Shown one piece after another: positions 1-8,062 of a DNA stretch of 64,000 bases; position 1 is the first letter of the stretch; each line of letters begins with the position of its first letter. The DNA is taken from NCBI RefSeq assembly GCF_032970905.1, contig NZ_JAWJZA010000006.1; one strand, given 5' to 3'. Source of the stretch: Veillonella absiana. Lineage in GTDB: Bacteria; Bacillota; Negativicutes; Veillonellales; Veillonellaceae. A program made the translations under genes and the position numbers. The notes below the pieces were generated by a model. The model ran no database searches, was not told the DNA's origin, and was given only the letters and a program-made list of their open reading frames with translations.

Positions 1-84
1 AAACCTATAGACTCTGATTAACGTCTGTTGGTATATACTTTTTTTAGTATATTTAATTATTTTATAAAACTATATCGAAAAATA

Positions 85-113
85 TTGACAAAGAGCCTTT
101 ACTCACCTATGAT
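85..113 (+). promoter_or_regulatory. Sigma-A-type promoter of mscL
   Basis: TTGACA at 85-90 and TATGAT at 108-113 are separated by exactly 17 bases. The start codon of mscL follows about 50 bases downstream. The match to the vegetative consensus is near perfect, so mscL is probably expressed from its own housekeeping promoter. Confidence 0.7.
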
Positions 114-165
114 AAAAAGGTATTAAAGATTATGTCATTATTAACTTAACTAAGTAGGAGACAAA

Positions 166-633
166 ATGAGCGAATTATTGAAAGAATTTAGAGAGTTTGC
201 ATTTAAAGGTAACATGATTGACCTTGCTGTTGGTATGATTATTGGCGCAGCTTTCACAGGTCTTGTGAACTCTATTGTTGGTAACATGGTAATGCCAATT
301 ATCAGCTTGTTTACCGGTGGTATTGACTTCAACAATATGTATGTGCCATTGAATGATGCAGCTCGTGCAGCAGCACAATCTGGTGCAGATATCGAAACAG
401 CTCGTGCAGCTGGTGCAGTATTTGCATATGGTACATTTCTTACTGATTTGATTCAATTCTTGATTTTAGCATTTGTTGTATTCATGATGATTCGTTGCCT
501 TGCAAAAGCAATGGAAGCTGCTAAAAAAGAACAAGAAGAAGAAGCACCAACTACAAAAGAGTGCCCATTCTGTAAATCTGAAATCAATATCGAAGCAACT
601 CGTTGCCCTAACTGTACTTCTGAATTGAACTAA
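166..633 (+). CDS. mscL: Large-conductance mechanosensitive channel MscL with C-terminal zinc ribbon
   Basis: This 155-residue inner-membrane channel opens under membrane tension and releases solutes during osmotic downshock. The first membrane helix (about residues 15-45, with the motif NMIDLAVGMIIGAAF) and the second (about 87-112) are clear. The family is usually about 130-140 residues. Here the cytoplasmic end carries an acidic linker (KKEQEEE) followed by two CPxC knuckles, CPFC at 133-136 and CPNC at 147-150, which look like a small zinc ribbon. The start is supported by TAGGAG eight bases upstream. It is a single gene between its own promoter and terminator. The channel call is secure; metal binding by the tail is inferred from the cysteine spacing. 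Confidence 0.96.
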   Translation: MSELLKEFREFAFKGNMIDLAVGMIIGAAFTGLVNSIVGNMVMPIISLFTGGIDFNNMYVPLNDAARAAAQSGADIETARAAGAVFAYGTFLTDLIQFLILAFVVFMMIRCLAKAMEAAKKEQEEEAPTTKECPFCKSEINIEATRCPNCTSELN

Positions 634-646
634 TTCCTTGTACAAA

Positions 647-676
647 ACGCCCCATCAATAGATGGGGCGTTTTTTT
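647..676 (+). terminator. Rho-independent terminator of mscL
   Basis: A perfect 10-bp GC-rich stem (647-656 with 661-670, loop AATA) is followed directly by a run of T. It ends the mscL transcript. Confidence 0.9.
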
Positions 677-810
677 ATACCATTATTTTAAAACTATTAT
701 GACTCAATCAGTTGAATAATAGGTGCTAATAATTTTGTGTAGTTACTGATTCTTAGCTATAATAAAGATATATAATTATACAATTGAGTATTTGAGAGGA
801 TGATATACTA

Positions 811-1694
811 ATGAAAACTAGACGGTTAGTACTTGCATTAGCTTTCACCATGATAGGCGCAATGACAACTATGGCAGCAACACCGAATATGTTAGATGCG
901 TAGATGGGCGGAGCGCCTCAAGCCACGGCGAATACACCCCTTGTGGTACCAGCAGACAGCACGGTATTACCAGTAGATATTTCAAGACCATTCGTATCCT
1001 ACATTTCCAATGTGGTGTATGCACAAAAACCAAGTCGTGGTTATGACAATGTAGCATTGAAATGGATGTATTGAAACCGCAGAGCAAAGAAAAAATGCCA
1101 GCCATCGTGTATGTAACTGGTGGTGGTTTTATCAATGCCAATAAGGATAGTTATATGCAACAACGCATGGATTTGGCAGAGCAAGGGTATGTGGTAGCTA
1201 GTATTGAGTATCGTGTGGGCGCTACGAATGGTGTTGCTAAATTTGATGTAGGTGAGAATCTAAATGAGTCTAGTGATGTGCAAGCGGCAGTTGATTTGTA
1301 TGGTTTGTCTGATTTAACACAAGTAGGTGCTGATTACTCTGCTGAAGTGCAGGCAAAACACATGTCTCCAGGTGCGTCAGAGGCCCTTTGGGTGAATGGC
1401 TCTGGCGTATTCGGTGGCAAGGATGGGGGCATTATGGCTGATCTTGAGGCGGTGAAAGCAGCGAACCCAATGACCTACATTTCTAGTAAAACACCACCAT
1501 TCTTGTTTTTCCACGGCTCCAAGGATACGTCTGTATCCCCAAGCCAAACAGAACTCGTGCATCAAGCCTTATTGGCTAAAGGAATGCCGTCTACGCGCTA
1601 TGTAGTGCCTAATGCACCACATGGTGGTTACTATTGGGTACAACCAGCAGTTATGGATAAAATCATTGAGTTCTTTAATAGTACATTGAAGTAA
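811..1694 (+). pseudogene. Decayed exported alpha/beta-hydrolase (esterase/lipase-like)
   Basis: A GAGAGGA site precedes ATG 811, which opens a signal peptide (MKTRRLVLALAF, then Ala-rich). The frame is stopped by TAG at 901, resumes at 904, and is lost near 1060-1062, where one A appears to be missing. Reading continues one frame over from 1062 to 1694. That part keeps the oxyanion-side motif YVTGGGF, an acid-containing HGSKDTSVSP loop and the catalytic-type His in PHGG. The nucleophile elbow GxSxG expected between YRVGATNG and SSDVQAAVDLYG is absent, so an in-frame internal deletion of several dozen residues is likely. Three independent lesions make a working enzyme very unlikely. The family resembles secreted esterases of the BD-FAE type; the original substrate is unknown. 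Confidence 0.82.
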
Positions 1695-1702
1695 TAATAC
1701 AA

Positions 1703-1742
1703 AAAAGCAGTGCTTAGATGACTCTCTTCGCACTGCTTTTGT
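1703..1742 (+). terminator. Terminator after the hydrolase pseudogene
   Basis: An 11-bp stem (1703-1713 with 1730-1740) has A-rich and T-rich flanks and can act in either direction. It lies between the plus-strand pseudogene and the convergent minus-strand FAH gene. Confidence 0.75.
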
Positions 1743-1837
1743 TGTGTGATGTGATTACTAATAATATAATGGATTACTAATACATTATATTATTACTATG
1801 AAGTTGTAGGTATAGCGTATCTATGCCAGAGGTTATA

Positions 1838-2731
1838 TTAACGTACTGGATTTGTTAATGTACCGATATCAGAAATGGTAATGGACACTTCATCACCAGA
1901 TTTTAAATAGCGCGGAGGATTAAAACCTTTACCAACCCCAGATGGTGTGCCCGTAGCTATAATATCGCCTGGTTCTAATGTCATGCCACGGCTTAATGTA
2001 GCGATGAGTTCCGGAATAGGATGGATGAAATCATGAGTATCCCCTGATTGACGTAATTCACCATTCACAAATGTTTTTAAGGTAAATTGTTTTTCTTGTT
2101 TGTCCCCTAATAAAATGTAAGGGCCCATTGGACAGAATGTATCTAGACTTTTACCGAGGAACCATTGGATATGATTACGTTGTAAATCACGGGCGGATAC
2201 ATCATTTAGGATGGTATAACCGAATACATAATCCCATGCTTCGGATTCTGAAATATTAGCGCCACGTTTTCCGATGATGATGGCGAGTTCACCTTCATAA
2301 TCCACCATACTTGTTGCATGTGTATGCAATTGGATGTGTTCATTCGGTCCGATAACAGAGTTAGGTCGTTTTGTGAAGAAGATAGGTAATTCATTTTCCG
2401 CTTCTTTTTTGTCGCGAGTGAACTCTTTGATGTGTTCATCGTAGTTGAGGCCGATGCACATAACGTTACGTTGTACATTTGTGGGTTTAGTTAATACAAC
2501 CTCGGATAATTCATATGGTTCAGCGATAGGATCCTCTTTGTGTTTTTCCAAAGCAGAGGCTACTGCTAATACACCTTCATTACCTTGCTCAATTAATTCA
2601 TCGATAGTTTCAGGTAAGAATGTGAAATACATTTCCTCTAAATCGGCAGCACAGAGTATAGTTTGGTTTTCGTCGTTAATAACGCCCCAAGATTGGAGTC
2701 CATCTTTAGTTGTAAAAGCAGCAATTCTCAT
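1838..2731 (-). CDS. Fumarylacetoacetate hydrolase (FAH) family protein
   Basis: This is a 297-residue cytosolic enzyme of the FAH superfamily, whose members hydrolyse, decarboxylate or isomerise 2-oxo/2,4-dioxo acids using a divalent metal. The C-terminal catalytic domain (from about residue 90) shows the family landmarks: DYEGELAIIIGK (metal-binding E-x-E), NDVSARD, a GKSLDTFCPMGP segment and the closing GTPSGVG. About 90 N-terminal residues form the smaller lid-type domain. GGGGAGGT lies just upstream of the ATG. The gene is divergent from a 2-hydroxyacid dehydrogenase and shares a 260-bp control region with it, which hints at a joint role in organic-acid catabolism. The exact substrate cannot be read from the sequence; an acylpyruvase or isomerase activity is equally possible. 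Confidence 0.88.
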   Translation of the reverse strand: MRIAAFTTKDGLQSWGVINDENQTILCAADLEEMYFTFLPETIDELIEQGNEGVLAVASALEKHKEDPIAEPYELSEVVLTKPTNVQRNVMCIGLNYDEHIKEFTRDKKEAENELPIFFTKRPNSVIGPNEHIQLHTHATSMVDYEGELAIIIGKRGANISESEAWDYVFGYTILNDVSARDLQRNHIQWFLGKSLDTFCPMGPYILLGDKQEKQFTLKTFVNGELRQSGDTHDFIHPIPELIATLSRGMTLEPGDIIATGTPSGVGKGFNPPRYLKSGDEVSITISDIGTLTNPVR

Positions 2732-2815
2732 AAGTACCTCCCCATGATAGGTAAATGTATATTAAATATTTGCGTTCCTCGCCATTAAAGTTACTCATAA
2801 TTATATTGAGTGTTG

Positions 2816-2841
2816 CTACTATTATATCATGATATGAGTAG
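2816..2841. promoter_or_regulatory. Palindromic operator candidate in divergent region
   Basis: A perfect 12-bp palindrome (ATATCATGATAT, 2824-2835) is extended by CTACT and AGTAG arms into an imperfect 26-bp dyad. It lies between the divergent FAH-family gene and the 2-hydroxyacid dehydrogenase. Size and placement fit a dimeric repressor or activator site. No regulator gene is adjacent. Confidence 0.4.
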
Positions 2842-2994
2842 AAAAATTATCTGTTTTCTTATATAATAAAATTTGACACAAAAACATAGAAATATCTTTG
2901 TTAATTATAGATTTTGGCTAAACTGATGTATGTATCAGGAGGCCAAGAGATTTTCAAACTGTGAAGGCTCGGACAGCCGAGAAAAGGAGGAGCT

Positions 2995-3978
2995 ATGGGT
3001 AAGAAACCTGTTGTGGTTGTCAATGGCAAAGCGCGTGAAGATGCATTAGCCTACTTGGCAGAACACGTAGAAATTCGTCAGTGGACGGAAGCAACAAAAA
3101 TGCCTCGTGAAACACTAAAAGAATGGTTACGTGAAGCCGATGGCTTGTGGAGCGTACGCCCTTTAGATATCGATGGTGATTTAGTAAAGGATGCCCCTAA
3201 TCTTAAAGTAGTGGCTCAACCATCCGTAGGCTATGATAATGTAAAAGTAGATGAATTAACAGCCGCAGGTATTCCGTTTGGCAATACACCAGGTGTACTC
3301 AATGAAACCGTGGCTGAGCTAGCTTTTACATTGATTGCTTCGGCGAGCCGTCGCATTTATGAGAACATGAATTTTGTTACAGATGGTCAATGGCCTAAAC
3401 AACCGACTGGTTGTGTGGTAGGTAAGGATTTGAGCCGTCGTACATTGGGCATTATTGGCATGGGTGGCATTGGCGTTTCTATTTCTCGTCGTGCTCGTGC
3501 ATTCGGTATGACTGTGTTATATAACAACCGTCATCCGCGCAATGATGATAATTTATACATGACTACCTATAAAAGTCTTGATGAGTTATTGGCCTTGAGT
3601 GACGTTGTATGCGTTATGGCACCTCTCACAGATGAAACATATCATATGTGTGATGCCGAATTTTTCAAGGAAATGAAAAGTGATGCATTATTCGTCAATG
3701 TAGGTCGTGGCAAAATTGTGGATACCGATGCACTTGTAGATGCACTGAATAATGGTGAAATTGATTATGCTGCATTAGATGTAACAGATCCAGAGCCATT
3801 CCCAGCAGATCATCCATTGCTAAAAACTGGCAAAGCCCTCATTGTGCCACATATTGGATCCTATACGGACCGCACACGCTATGAAATGTGCATTTTAACG
3901 GCGGACAATATCATTGCTGGCGTTAATCAGAAACCATTGCCAGCGTGCGTAAACGAAGAAGTTAACTATAAAGAATAG
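2995..3978 (+). CDS. D-isomer-specific 2-hydroxyacid dehydrogenase
   Basis: This 327-residue NAD(P)-dependent oxidoreductase interconverts a 2-oxo acid and a D-2-hydroxy acid. The nucleotide-binding motif GMGGIG is at 155-160. The catalytic triad is recognisable: Arg in NVGRGK (about 238), Glu in TDPEPF (about 267) and His in VPHIGS (about 286). Length and motif order match the family; glyoxylate/hydroxypyruvate reductase, D-lactate-type and phosphoglycerate-dehydrogenase-like activities cannot be separated by eye. A strong AAGGAGGAG site precedes the ATG. It is divergent from the FAH-family gene and transcribed alone before glnS. In a lactate-fermenting organism a role in 2-hydroxyacid turnover is plausible but inferred. 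Confidence 0.9.
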   Translation: MGKKPVVVVNGKAREDALAYLAEHVEIRQWTEATKMPRETLKEWLREADGLWSVRPLDIDGDLVKDAPNLKVVAQPSVGYDNVKVDELTAAGIPFGNTPGVLNETVAELAFTLIASASRRIYENMNFVTDGQWPKQPTGCVVGKDLSRRTLGIIGMGGIGVSISRRARAFGMTVLYNNRHPRNDDNLYMTTYKSLDELLALSDVVCVMAPLTDETYHMCDAEFFKEMKSDALFVNVGRGKIVDTDALVDALNNGEIDYAALDVTDPEPFPADHPLLKTGKALIVPHIGSYTDRTRYEMCILTADNIIAGVNQKPLPACVNEEVNYKE

Positions 3979-4088
3979 TCTTTTAATTACTAAAATAAGG
4001 TTCATATAGTAGTTATATGCTATTGTAGATGATATTACTATGCCCATCATTATGATGCGGCTGATAGTATAATAATTAGGAGAAATGA

Positions 4089-5780
4089 ATGTCTGAAGTA
4101 AATGAAAATCTAGCCACAGAAACTGCGGAAGAAGTAGTTGCTGTTAACTTTATCGAAGCAGAAATTAATAAAGATAACGAAGAAGGTGTATACGGTGGAC
4201 GTGTACACACTCGTTTTCCACCAGAACCTAATGGATATTTGCACATTGGTCATGCGAAATCTATTTGCCTAAACTTTGGATTGGGTCAAGCCTATAAGGG
4301 CTTAACAAATCTTCGTTTTGATGATACAAACCCTGAAAAAGAAGACGTGGAATATGTAAATTCCATTAAAGAAGATGTAGAATGGTTAGGATTCCAATGG
4401 AATGGTACAGAGCTATATGCATCCGACTACTTTGATCAAATGTATGACTATGCGAAAGTGTTGATCCAAAAAGGCAAGGCTTACGTAGATGACCAAACGG
4501 CAGAACAAATTCGTCAAACTCGTGGTGATTTTTCCACACCTGGTACGAATAGTCCTTTCCGTGATCGTTCTGTAGAAGAAAACTTGAAACTCTTTGAAGA
4601 AATGAAAAACGGTGTATACGCGGATGGTGAAAAGGTGTTGCGTGCAAAAATTGACATGGCAGACCCTAATATTGTGATGCGTGACCCTGTGTTATATCGT
4701 ATTGTAAACGCTGATCATCATAGAACTGGTAGTGCATGGAAAATTTATCCAATGTACGATTTTGCGCACCCTATCGAAGATGCTATTGAACGTATTACAC
4801 ATTCTGTATGTACATTGGAATTCGAAGTGCATCGCCCATTGTATAACTGGGTGCTTGAGGATTGGGCAGATTCTGAAAAACCTCGCCAAATCGAGTTTGC
4901 TCGTTTGAATGTGACCAATATGGTTATGAGTAAACGTAAACTACGTGCCCTAGTTGAAGCGAATCTCGTAGCAGGTTGGGATGATCCTCGTATGCCAACG
5001 ATTTCCGGTTTGCGCCGTCGTGGTTATACGCCAGCAGCGATCCGCGATTTCTGTGAACGCATCGGTGTAGCTAAGGCTGATAGCACTGTTGATGTGGCAC
5101 TTCTTGAATTCTGTATCCGTGAGGATTTGAAGCTCAAGGCTCCTCGTCCAATGGTTGTTATCGACCCTGTGAAAGTTATTATTGATAACTATCCAGAAGG
5201 CCAAATCGAAATGGTAACAGTGGAAAACAACCCAGAAAACGAAGAAATGGGTAGCCGTGAAGTTGCATTCGGTCGTGAAATCTACATTGAACGTAATGAC
5301 TTTATGGAAGAGCCAATTAAAAAATTCTTCCGTTTGGCACCAGGTAAAGAAGTACGATTAAAAGGTGCTTACTTTGTAACATGCCAATGCATCGTAAAAG
5401 ATGATGCTGGTAACATCACTGAAATTCATTGTACCTATGATCCAGAAACGAAGAGTGGCAGTGGTTGCACTCGTAAGGTAAAAGGGACATTGCATTGGGT
5501 TGAGGCCTCTACAGCAGTAGATGTAGAAGCTCGTTTGTATGATTATCTACTAAAAGAATATAGTGATGGCAAAGATTTCCTTGGTGATTTTAACCCAGAA
5601 TCTCTTCAAGTGATGCATAGTAAAGGTGAGGCTTGCCTTGGTACAACTAAACCAGGTGATCATTTCCAATTCTTGCGTCAAGGTTACTATGTGACTGATA
5701 AAGACAGTACACCAGATCATATTGTGGTGAATCGTATTGTTGGTCTTCGCGATAGCTGGGCTAAACAACAAAAGAAATAA
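4089..5780 (+). CDS. glnS: Glutaminyl-tRNA synthetase
   Basis: This 563-residue class I aminoacyl-tRNA synthetase charges tRNA-Gln with glutamine. The HIGH signature appears as PPEPNGYLHIGHAKS (HIGH at 52-55), the form specific to GlnRS rather than GluRS. The KMSKS counterpart is MVMSKR at about 278-283. The C-terminal anticodon-binding beta-barrels follow. About 40 residues precede the catalytic core, rich in Glu and Asn. AGGAGAAATGA positions the start. The presence of GlnRS suggests direct glutaminylation, although GatCAB may coexist elsewhere. No T-box leader is seen in the 110 bases upstream; a TATAAT at 4068-4073 lies too near the start to be a convincing promoter. Confidence 0.97.
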   Translation: MSEVNENLATETAEEVVAVNFIEAEINKDNEEGVYGGRVHTRFPPEPNGYLHIGHAKSICLNFGLGQAYKGLTNLRFDDTNPEKEDVEYVNSIKEDVEWLGFQWNGTELYASDYFDQMYDYAKVLIQKGKAYVDDQTAEQIRQTRGDFSTPGTNSPFRDRSVEENLKLFEEMKNGVYADGEKVLRAKIDMADPNIVMRDPVLYRIVNADHHRTGSAWKIYPMYDFAHPIEDAIERITHSVCTLEFEVHRPLYNWVLEDWADSEKPRQIEFARLNVTNMVMSKRKLRALVEANLVAGWDDPRMPTISGLRRRGYTPAAIRDFCERIGVAKADSTVDVALLEFCIREDLKLKAPRPMVVIDPVKVIIDNYPEGQIEMVTVENNPENEEMGSREVAFGREIYIERNDFMEEPIKKFFRLAPGKEVRLKGAYFVTCQCIVKDDAGNITEIHCTYDPETKSGSGCTRKVKGTLHWVEASTAVDVEARLYDYLLKEYSDGKDFLGDFNPESLQVMHSKGEACLGTTKPGDHFQFLRQGYYVTDKDSTPDHIVVNRIVGLRDSWAKQQKK

Positions 5781-5788
5781 TACATATT

Positions 5789-5831
5789 CGCTACAAGTTT
5801 AGAATCATCTAGACTTGTAGCGTACTTTTTT
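5789..5831 (+). terminator. Terminator of glnS
   Basis: A 10-bp stem (5789-5798 with 5813-5822) is followed by a T-rich stretch just after the glnS stop. Confidence 0.8.
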
Positions 5832-5937
5832 AGATATACTTGATATATTGTGCCATGGTCACTATTGGTGTTGTAGGTACTATAGGTGAGCCTGCAAGTG
5901 AATTGTGGCACAATATATCAAATTAGTGGAGATTTAC

Positions 5938-6564
5938 ATGAAACGATTGATAAAAATATCCTTGATGGCCACTTGTTTTGCTGCTATCAGTTCGGTAGGT
6001 TTTGCTGCTAACTTAGCGGGCCTTGCACAAACATCAGTAACATATAATAAAATGCCTACAGGGGCAACTATGTATGACAACAATCCAAAGGCGCTATTTG
6101 CTAATGATGCAGTTACATCAGTGAAGGAGTATATCAGAAGTCTTGGTGCCTTAGATGCGAATACATATACACTAAATATTAAAAACGAAAACGAAATGAA
6201 TTATGCTGTAGTGGCTGAGGTCGTGTTGGGCGAACAAACATTAAATCGAATGGGTATAAATCTGAATACTCGTGACAAAAAGGATATGCTGGCTCAATTA
6301 GCCAATACTATTAATACAGCAGATATTAATACTGTACAACGTTATAAGGTAGTATCTCCATTGACTAAAAATGGCGATACCTATGCTGGTACATTCCAAA
6401 TCAATACAACTCACAATAGCAATTATTACTCTGAGCAATTACATGTGACATTGTTTGATGATCGCTATGCGGGTCTATCTGTGCGTATCATTGCTATTGA
6501 TACCAATAGCGATGCTAAAATTTGGCCACGTATTAGCGAGTTAATGAAATTGAAAACCAAATAG
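5938..6564 (+). CDS. Exported protein of unknown function
   Basis: This 208-residue protein starts with a clear Sec signal peptide: MKRLIKIS, a hydrophobic stretch, then a probable cleavage after GFAA near residue 24. ATG 5938 is preferred over an upstream in-frame GTG at 5905 because GTGGAG lies seven bases before it and the signal peptide begins there. The mature part is hydrophilic, without cysteines or recognised motifs, and looks like a soluble periplasmic domain. I recognise no family. It stands alone between the glnS terminator and its own terminator. The general size and style resemble small periplasmic proteins common in Veillonella. Confidence 0.8.
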   Translation: MKRLIKISLMATCFAAISSVGFAANLAGLAQTSVTYNKMPTGATMYDNNPKALFANDAVTSVKEYIRSLGALDANTYTLNIKNENEMNYAVVAEVVLGEQTLNRMGINLNTRDKKDMLAQLANTINTADINTVQRYKVVSPLTKNGDTYAGTFQINTTHNSNYYSEQLHVTLFDDRYAGLSVRIIAIDTNSDAKIWPRISELMKLKTK

Positions 6565-6580
6565 ATTGATAAAATTCGAT

Positions 6581-6615
6581 AAGCACTATGGTCTGAATGG
6601 GCTGTAGTGCTTTTT
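6581..6615 (+). terminator. Terminator of the exported-protein gene
   Basis: An 8-bp stem (6581-6588 with 6605-6612) runs into TTTTT shortly after the stop codon at 6564. Confidence 0.7.
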
Positions 6616-6734
6616 CTACTTATAAGCAATTGTATCGCTATAATAGCATGTACAATGCGTAGGGGAGTGTGATTGCTTCACAGAAATTTATGGTATAAAT
6701 ATGTGAATGTTTTGAAAAAAACTATCAAATATTC

Positions 6735-6787
6735 TTGACAATATTTCTCAATAGTCGTAAACTGTGTTTATAGGAATATTTCTCAAT
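6735..6787 (+). promoter_or_regulatory. Promoter candidate with a 13-bp direct repeat
   Basis: TTGACA (6735-6740) and TAAACT (6758-6763) have 17-bp spacing. The 13-mer AATATTTCTCAAT occurs twice, at 6740-6752 inside the spacer and at 6775-6787 just downstream, 35 bp apart. Repeats over and after a promoter suggest an operator controlling the DUF3793 remnant and flavodoxin. Confidence 0.45.
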
Positions 6788-6837
6788 TTACTGAGTATTC
6801 TTACTTAACTTTCCCTTTATAAGCGACAGGTAGAACT

Positions 6838-7174
6838 ATGATGAATTCAATTGACCATATCATTGGATTTCATTGTGCACCGGCAATTCGAGGCATTAAG
6901 TTGTCGAATTTGGTATCCATTCCACGGGACATGAATGATCAAATCCAAGTAGTATTGACTGAGTATAATAAACAATACAATACATTAGGTTTGTTCTTTT
7001 TTGAACTATGCCGTTGTAAAGAACGGAGATTGCTTCTAGTATTTAGAAAGCGTCAATACCGATGCGGTAGGTGCACAGCGCGCGTTCCTGTCTTATAAAT
7101 TATGTCGGGAATATTGTCAAACACAGTTAAAACTGGGAAAAACGTTTAGTTCATTGGTCGCAAGAACGGCCTAG
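6838..7174 (+). pseudogene. DUF3793-family gene with internal deletion and frameshift
   Basis: The first part (6838 to about 7045) encodes the N-terminal half of a DUF3793 protein: FHCAPAIRGIKLSNLVS, then FFELCRCKERRLLLVFR. After that the frame runs into a stop at 7098. In the next frame, 7040-7174 encodes a matching family C-terminus (LSYKLCREYCQTQLKLGK) and stops 11 bases before flavodoxin. The central part of the family, including the usual FPHEIG-type segment, is missing, so a deletion that also changed frame joined the two ends. DUF3793 genes commonly sit beside flavodoxin genes, which supports the reading. The 86-residue product read from the first frame is unlikely to be functional. 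Function of the family is unknown. Confidence 0.75.
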
Positions 7175-7184
7175 GAGGTACAAG

Positions 7185-7601
7185 ATGATTGGTGTAGTAT
7201 ATTGGTCCGGTACAGGCAATACAGAAGCAATGGCTCAAGCAGTAGCTGAAGGCATCAAAGCAGCAGGTCAAGAAGTAGAAGTGAAATCCGTCTCTGAAAT
7301 TTCCGTTGATGAAGCAGCAGCGTACGACAAAATCGCTCTTGGTTGTGCAGACATGGGTGCTGAACAATTAGAAGAAATGGAATTTGAACCATTCTATGTT
7401 GAATTAGAACCTAAATTGAGTGGTAAACAAACGGTAATCTTCGGCTCTTGGGGTTGGGGTGGTACTTGGTTAGATGACTGGGCTCCTCGTATCGAAGGTG
7501 CTGGCGGTATTGTTGTGGATAAATTACCTATCATGGGTACTCCTGATGATGACGGTCTTGCACAATGTAAAGAATTAGGCGAAAAACTAGCAAACGCTTA
7601 A
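7185..7601 (+). CDS. Short-chain flavodoxin
   Basis: This 138-residue FMN-dependent electron carrier resembles clostridial flavodoxins. The FMN phosphate loop SGTGNTE is at residues 8-14 directly after the first beta strand. The isoalloxazine-stacking regions are around CADMGAEQLE (about 58-67) and GSWGWGGTWLDDW (about 92-104). It is acidic, as expected for an electron carrier. CTAGGAGGT precedes the ATG and overlaps the end of the decayed DUF3793 gene, so the two were once coupled. Flavodoxins often replace ferredoxin under iron limitation; the repeated motif upstream could serve such control, but this is inferred. Confidence 0.95.
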   Translation: MIGVVYWSGTGNTEAMAQAVAEGIKAAGQEVEVKSVSEISVDEAAAYDKIALGCADMGAEQLEEMEFEPFYVELEPKLSGKQTVIFGSWGWGGTWLDDWAPRIEGAGGIVVDKLPIMGTPDDDGLAQCKELGEKLANA

Positions 7602-7693
7602 TTCTGATAGATTGCTGAATAACTATATGCTGATCTTAGCTATTTTCTTGGTGAAAGCATAGTTGCATAAGTTATAACAAAATTTTTCTCCTG

Positions 7694-7732
7694 AAAAGGA
7701 TGTCACTGATTTCTTGAGTGACATCCTTTTTG
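7694..7732 (+). terminator. Terminator of flavodoxin
   Basis: A perfect 14-bp stem (7694-7707 with 7717-7730) with terminal A/T runs lies 90 bases after the flavodoxin stop. Confidence 0.85.
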
Positions 7733-7896
7733 CGTTATTAGGCCGTAAATTTGTTGGTATAATCCTAGCGCATGACATATGGTGAATGGTGATAGCGTAT
7801 ACCATAGAATGGTTGCTGCAATATGGTGATTAATACATGCGTTCCTATATAGGGAATGCTATGATTTTGTTATAGGGAATATGTATATCAAATTAT

Positions 7897-7925
7897 TTGC
7901 TATAGTTTTTCCCTAATGGTATGAT
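7897..7925 (+). promoter_or_regulatory. Promoter of the MetE-like gene with long leader
   Basis: TTGCTA (7897-7902) and TATGAT (7920-7925) have 17-bp spacing. Transcription from here would leave an untranslated leader of about 130 bases before ATG 8063. The leader contains short dyads (ATATCGA/TCGATAT near 7940-7960 and GTGA/TCAC near 7960-7975). No known riboswitch motif was recognised. The stretch 7733-7896 shows no gene. Confidence 0.5.
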
Positions 7926-8062
7926 GAGTAAGTAAAAAATATCGACTGATATCGATATAAGTGATTTTGGTCACATAATAGGTCTGACAAACTAGCTTTC
8001 ATAGGATGGGTAGGAATAGACGACTTGAGAGTATAGAGTGATATTATTGAAGGAGATTGAAC

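Noticed and set aside
1062..1694. Intact 210-residue hydrolase
   Set aside because: It lacks a ribosome site, signal peptide and the GxSxG nucleophile, while the missing 5' part is visible upstream in another frame.
3979..4088. T-box leader before glnS (also considered for valS)
   Set aside because: The spacer is too short and lacks the T-box sequence; valS lies inside an operon without a leader.
6838..7098. Intact 86-residue gene
   Set aside because: The second half of the frame is out of phase with the DUF3793 C-terminus that continues to 7174, so it is better read as a deletion pseudogene.
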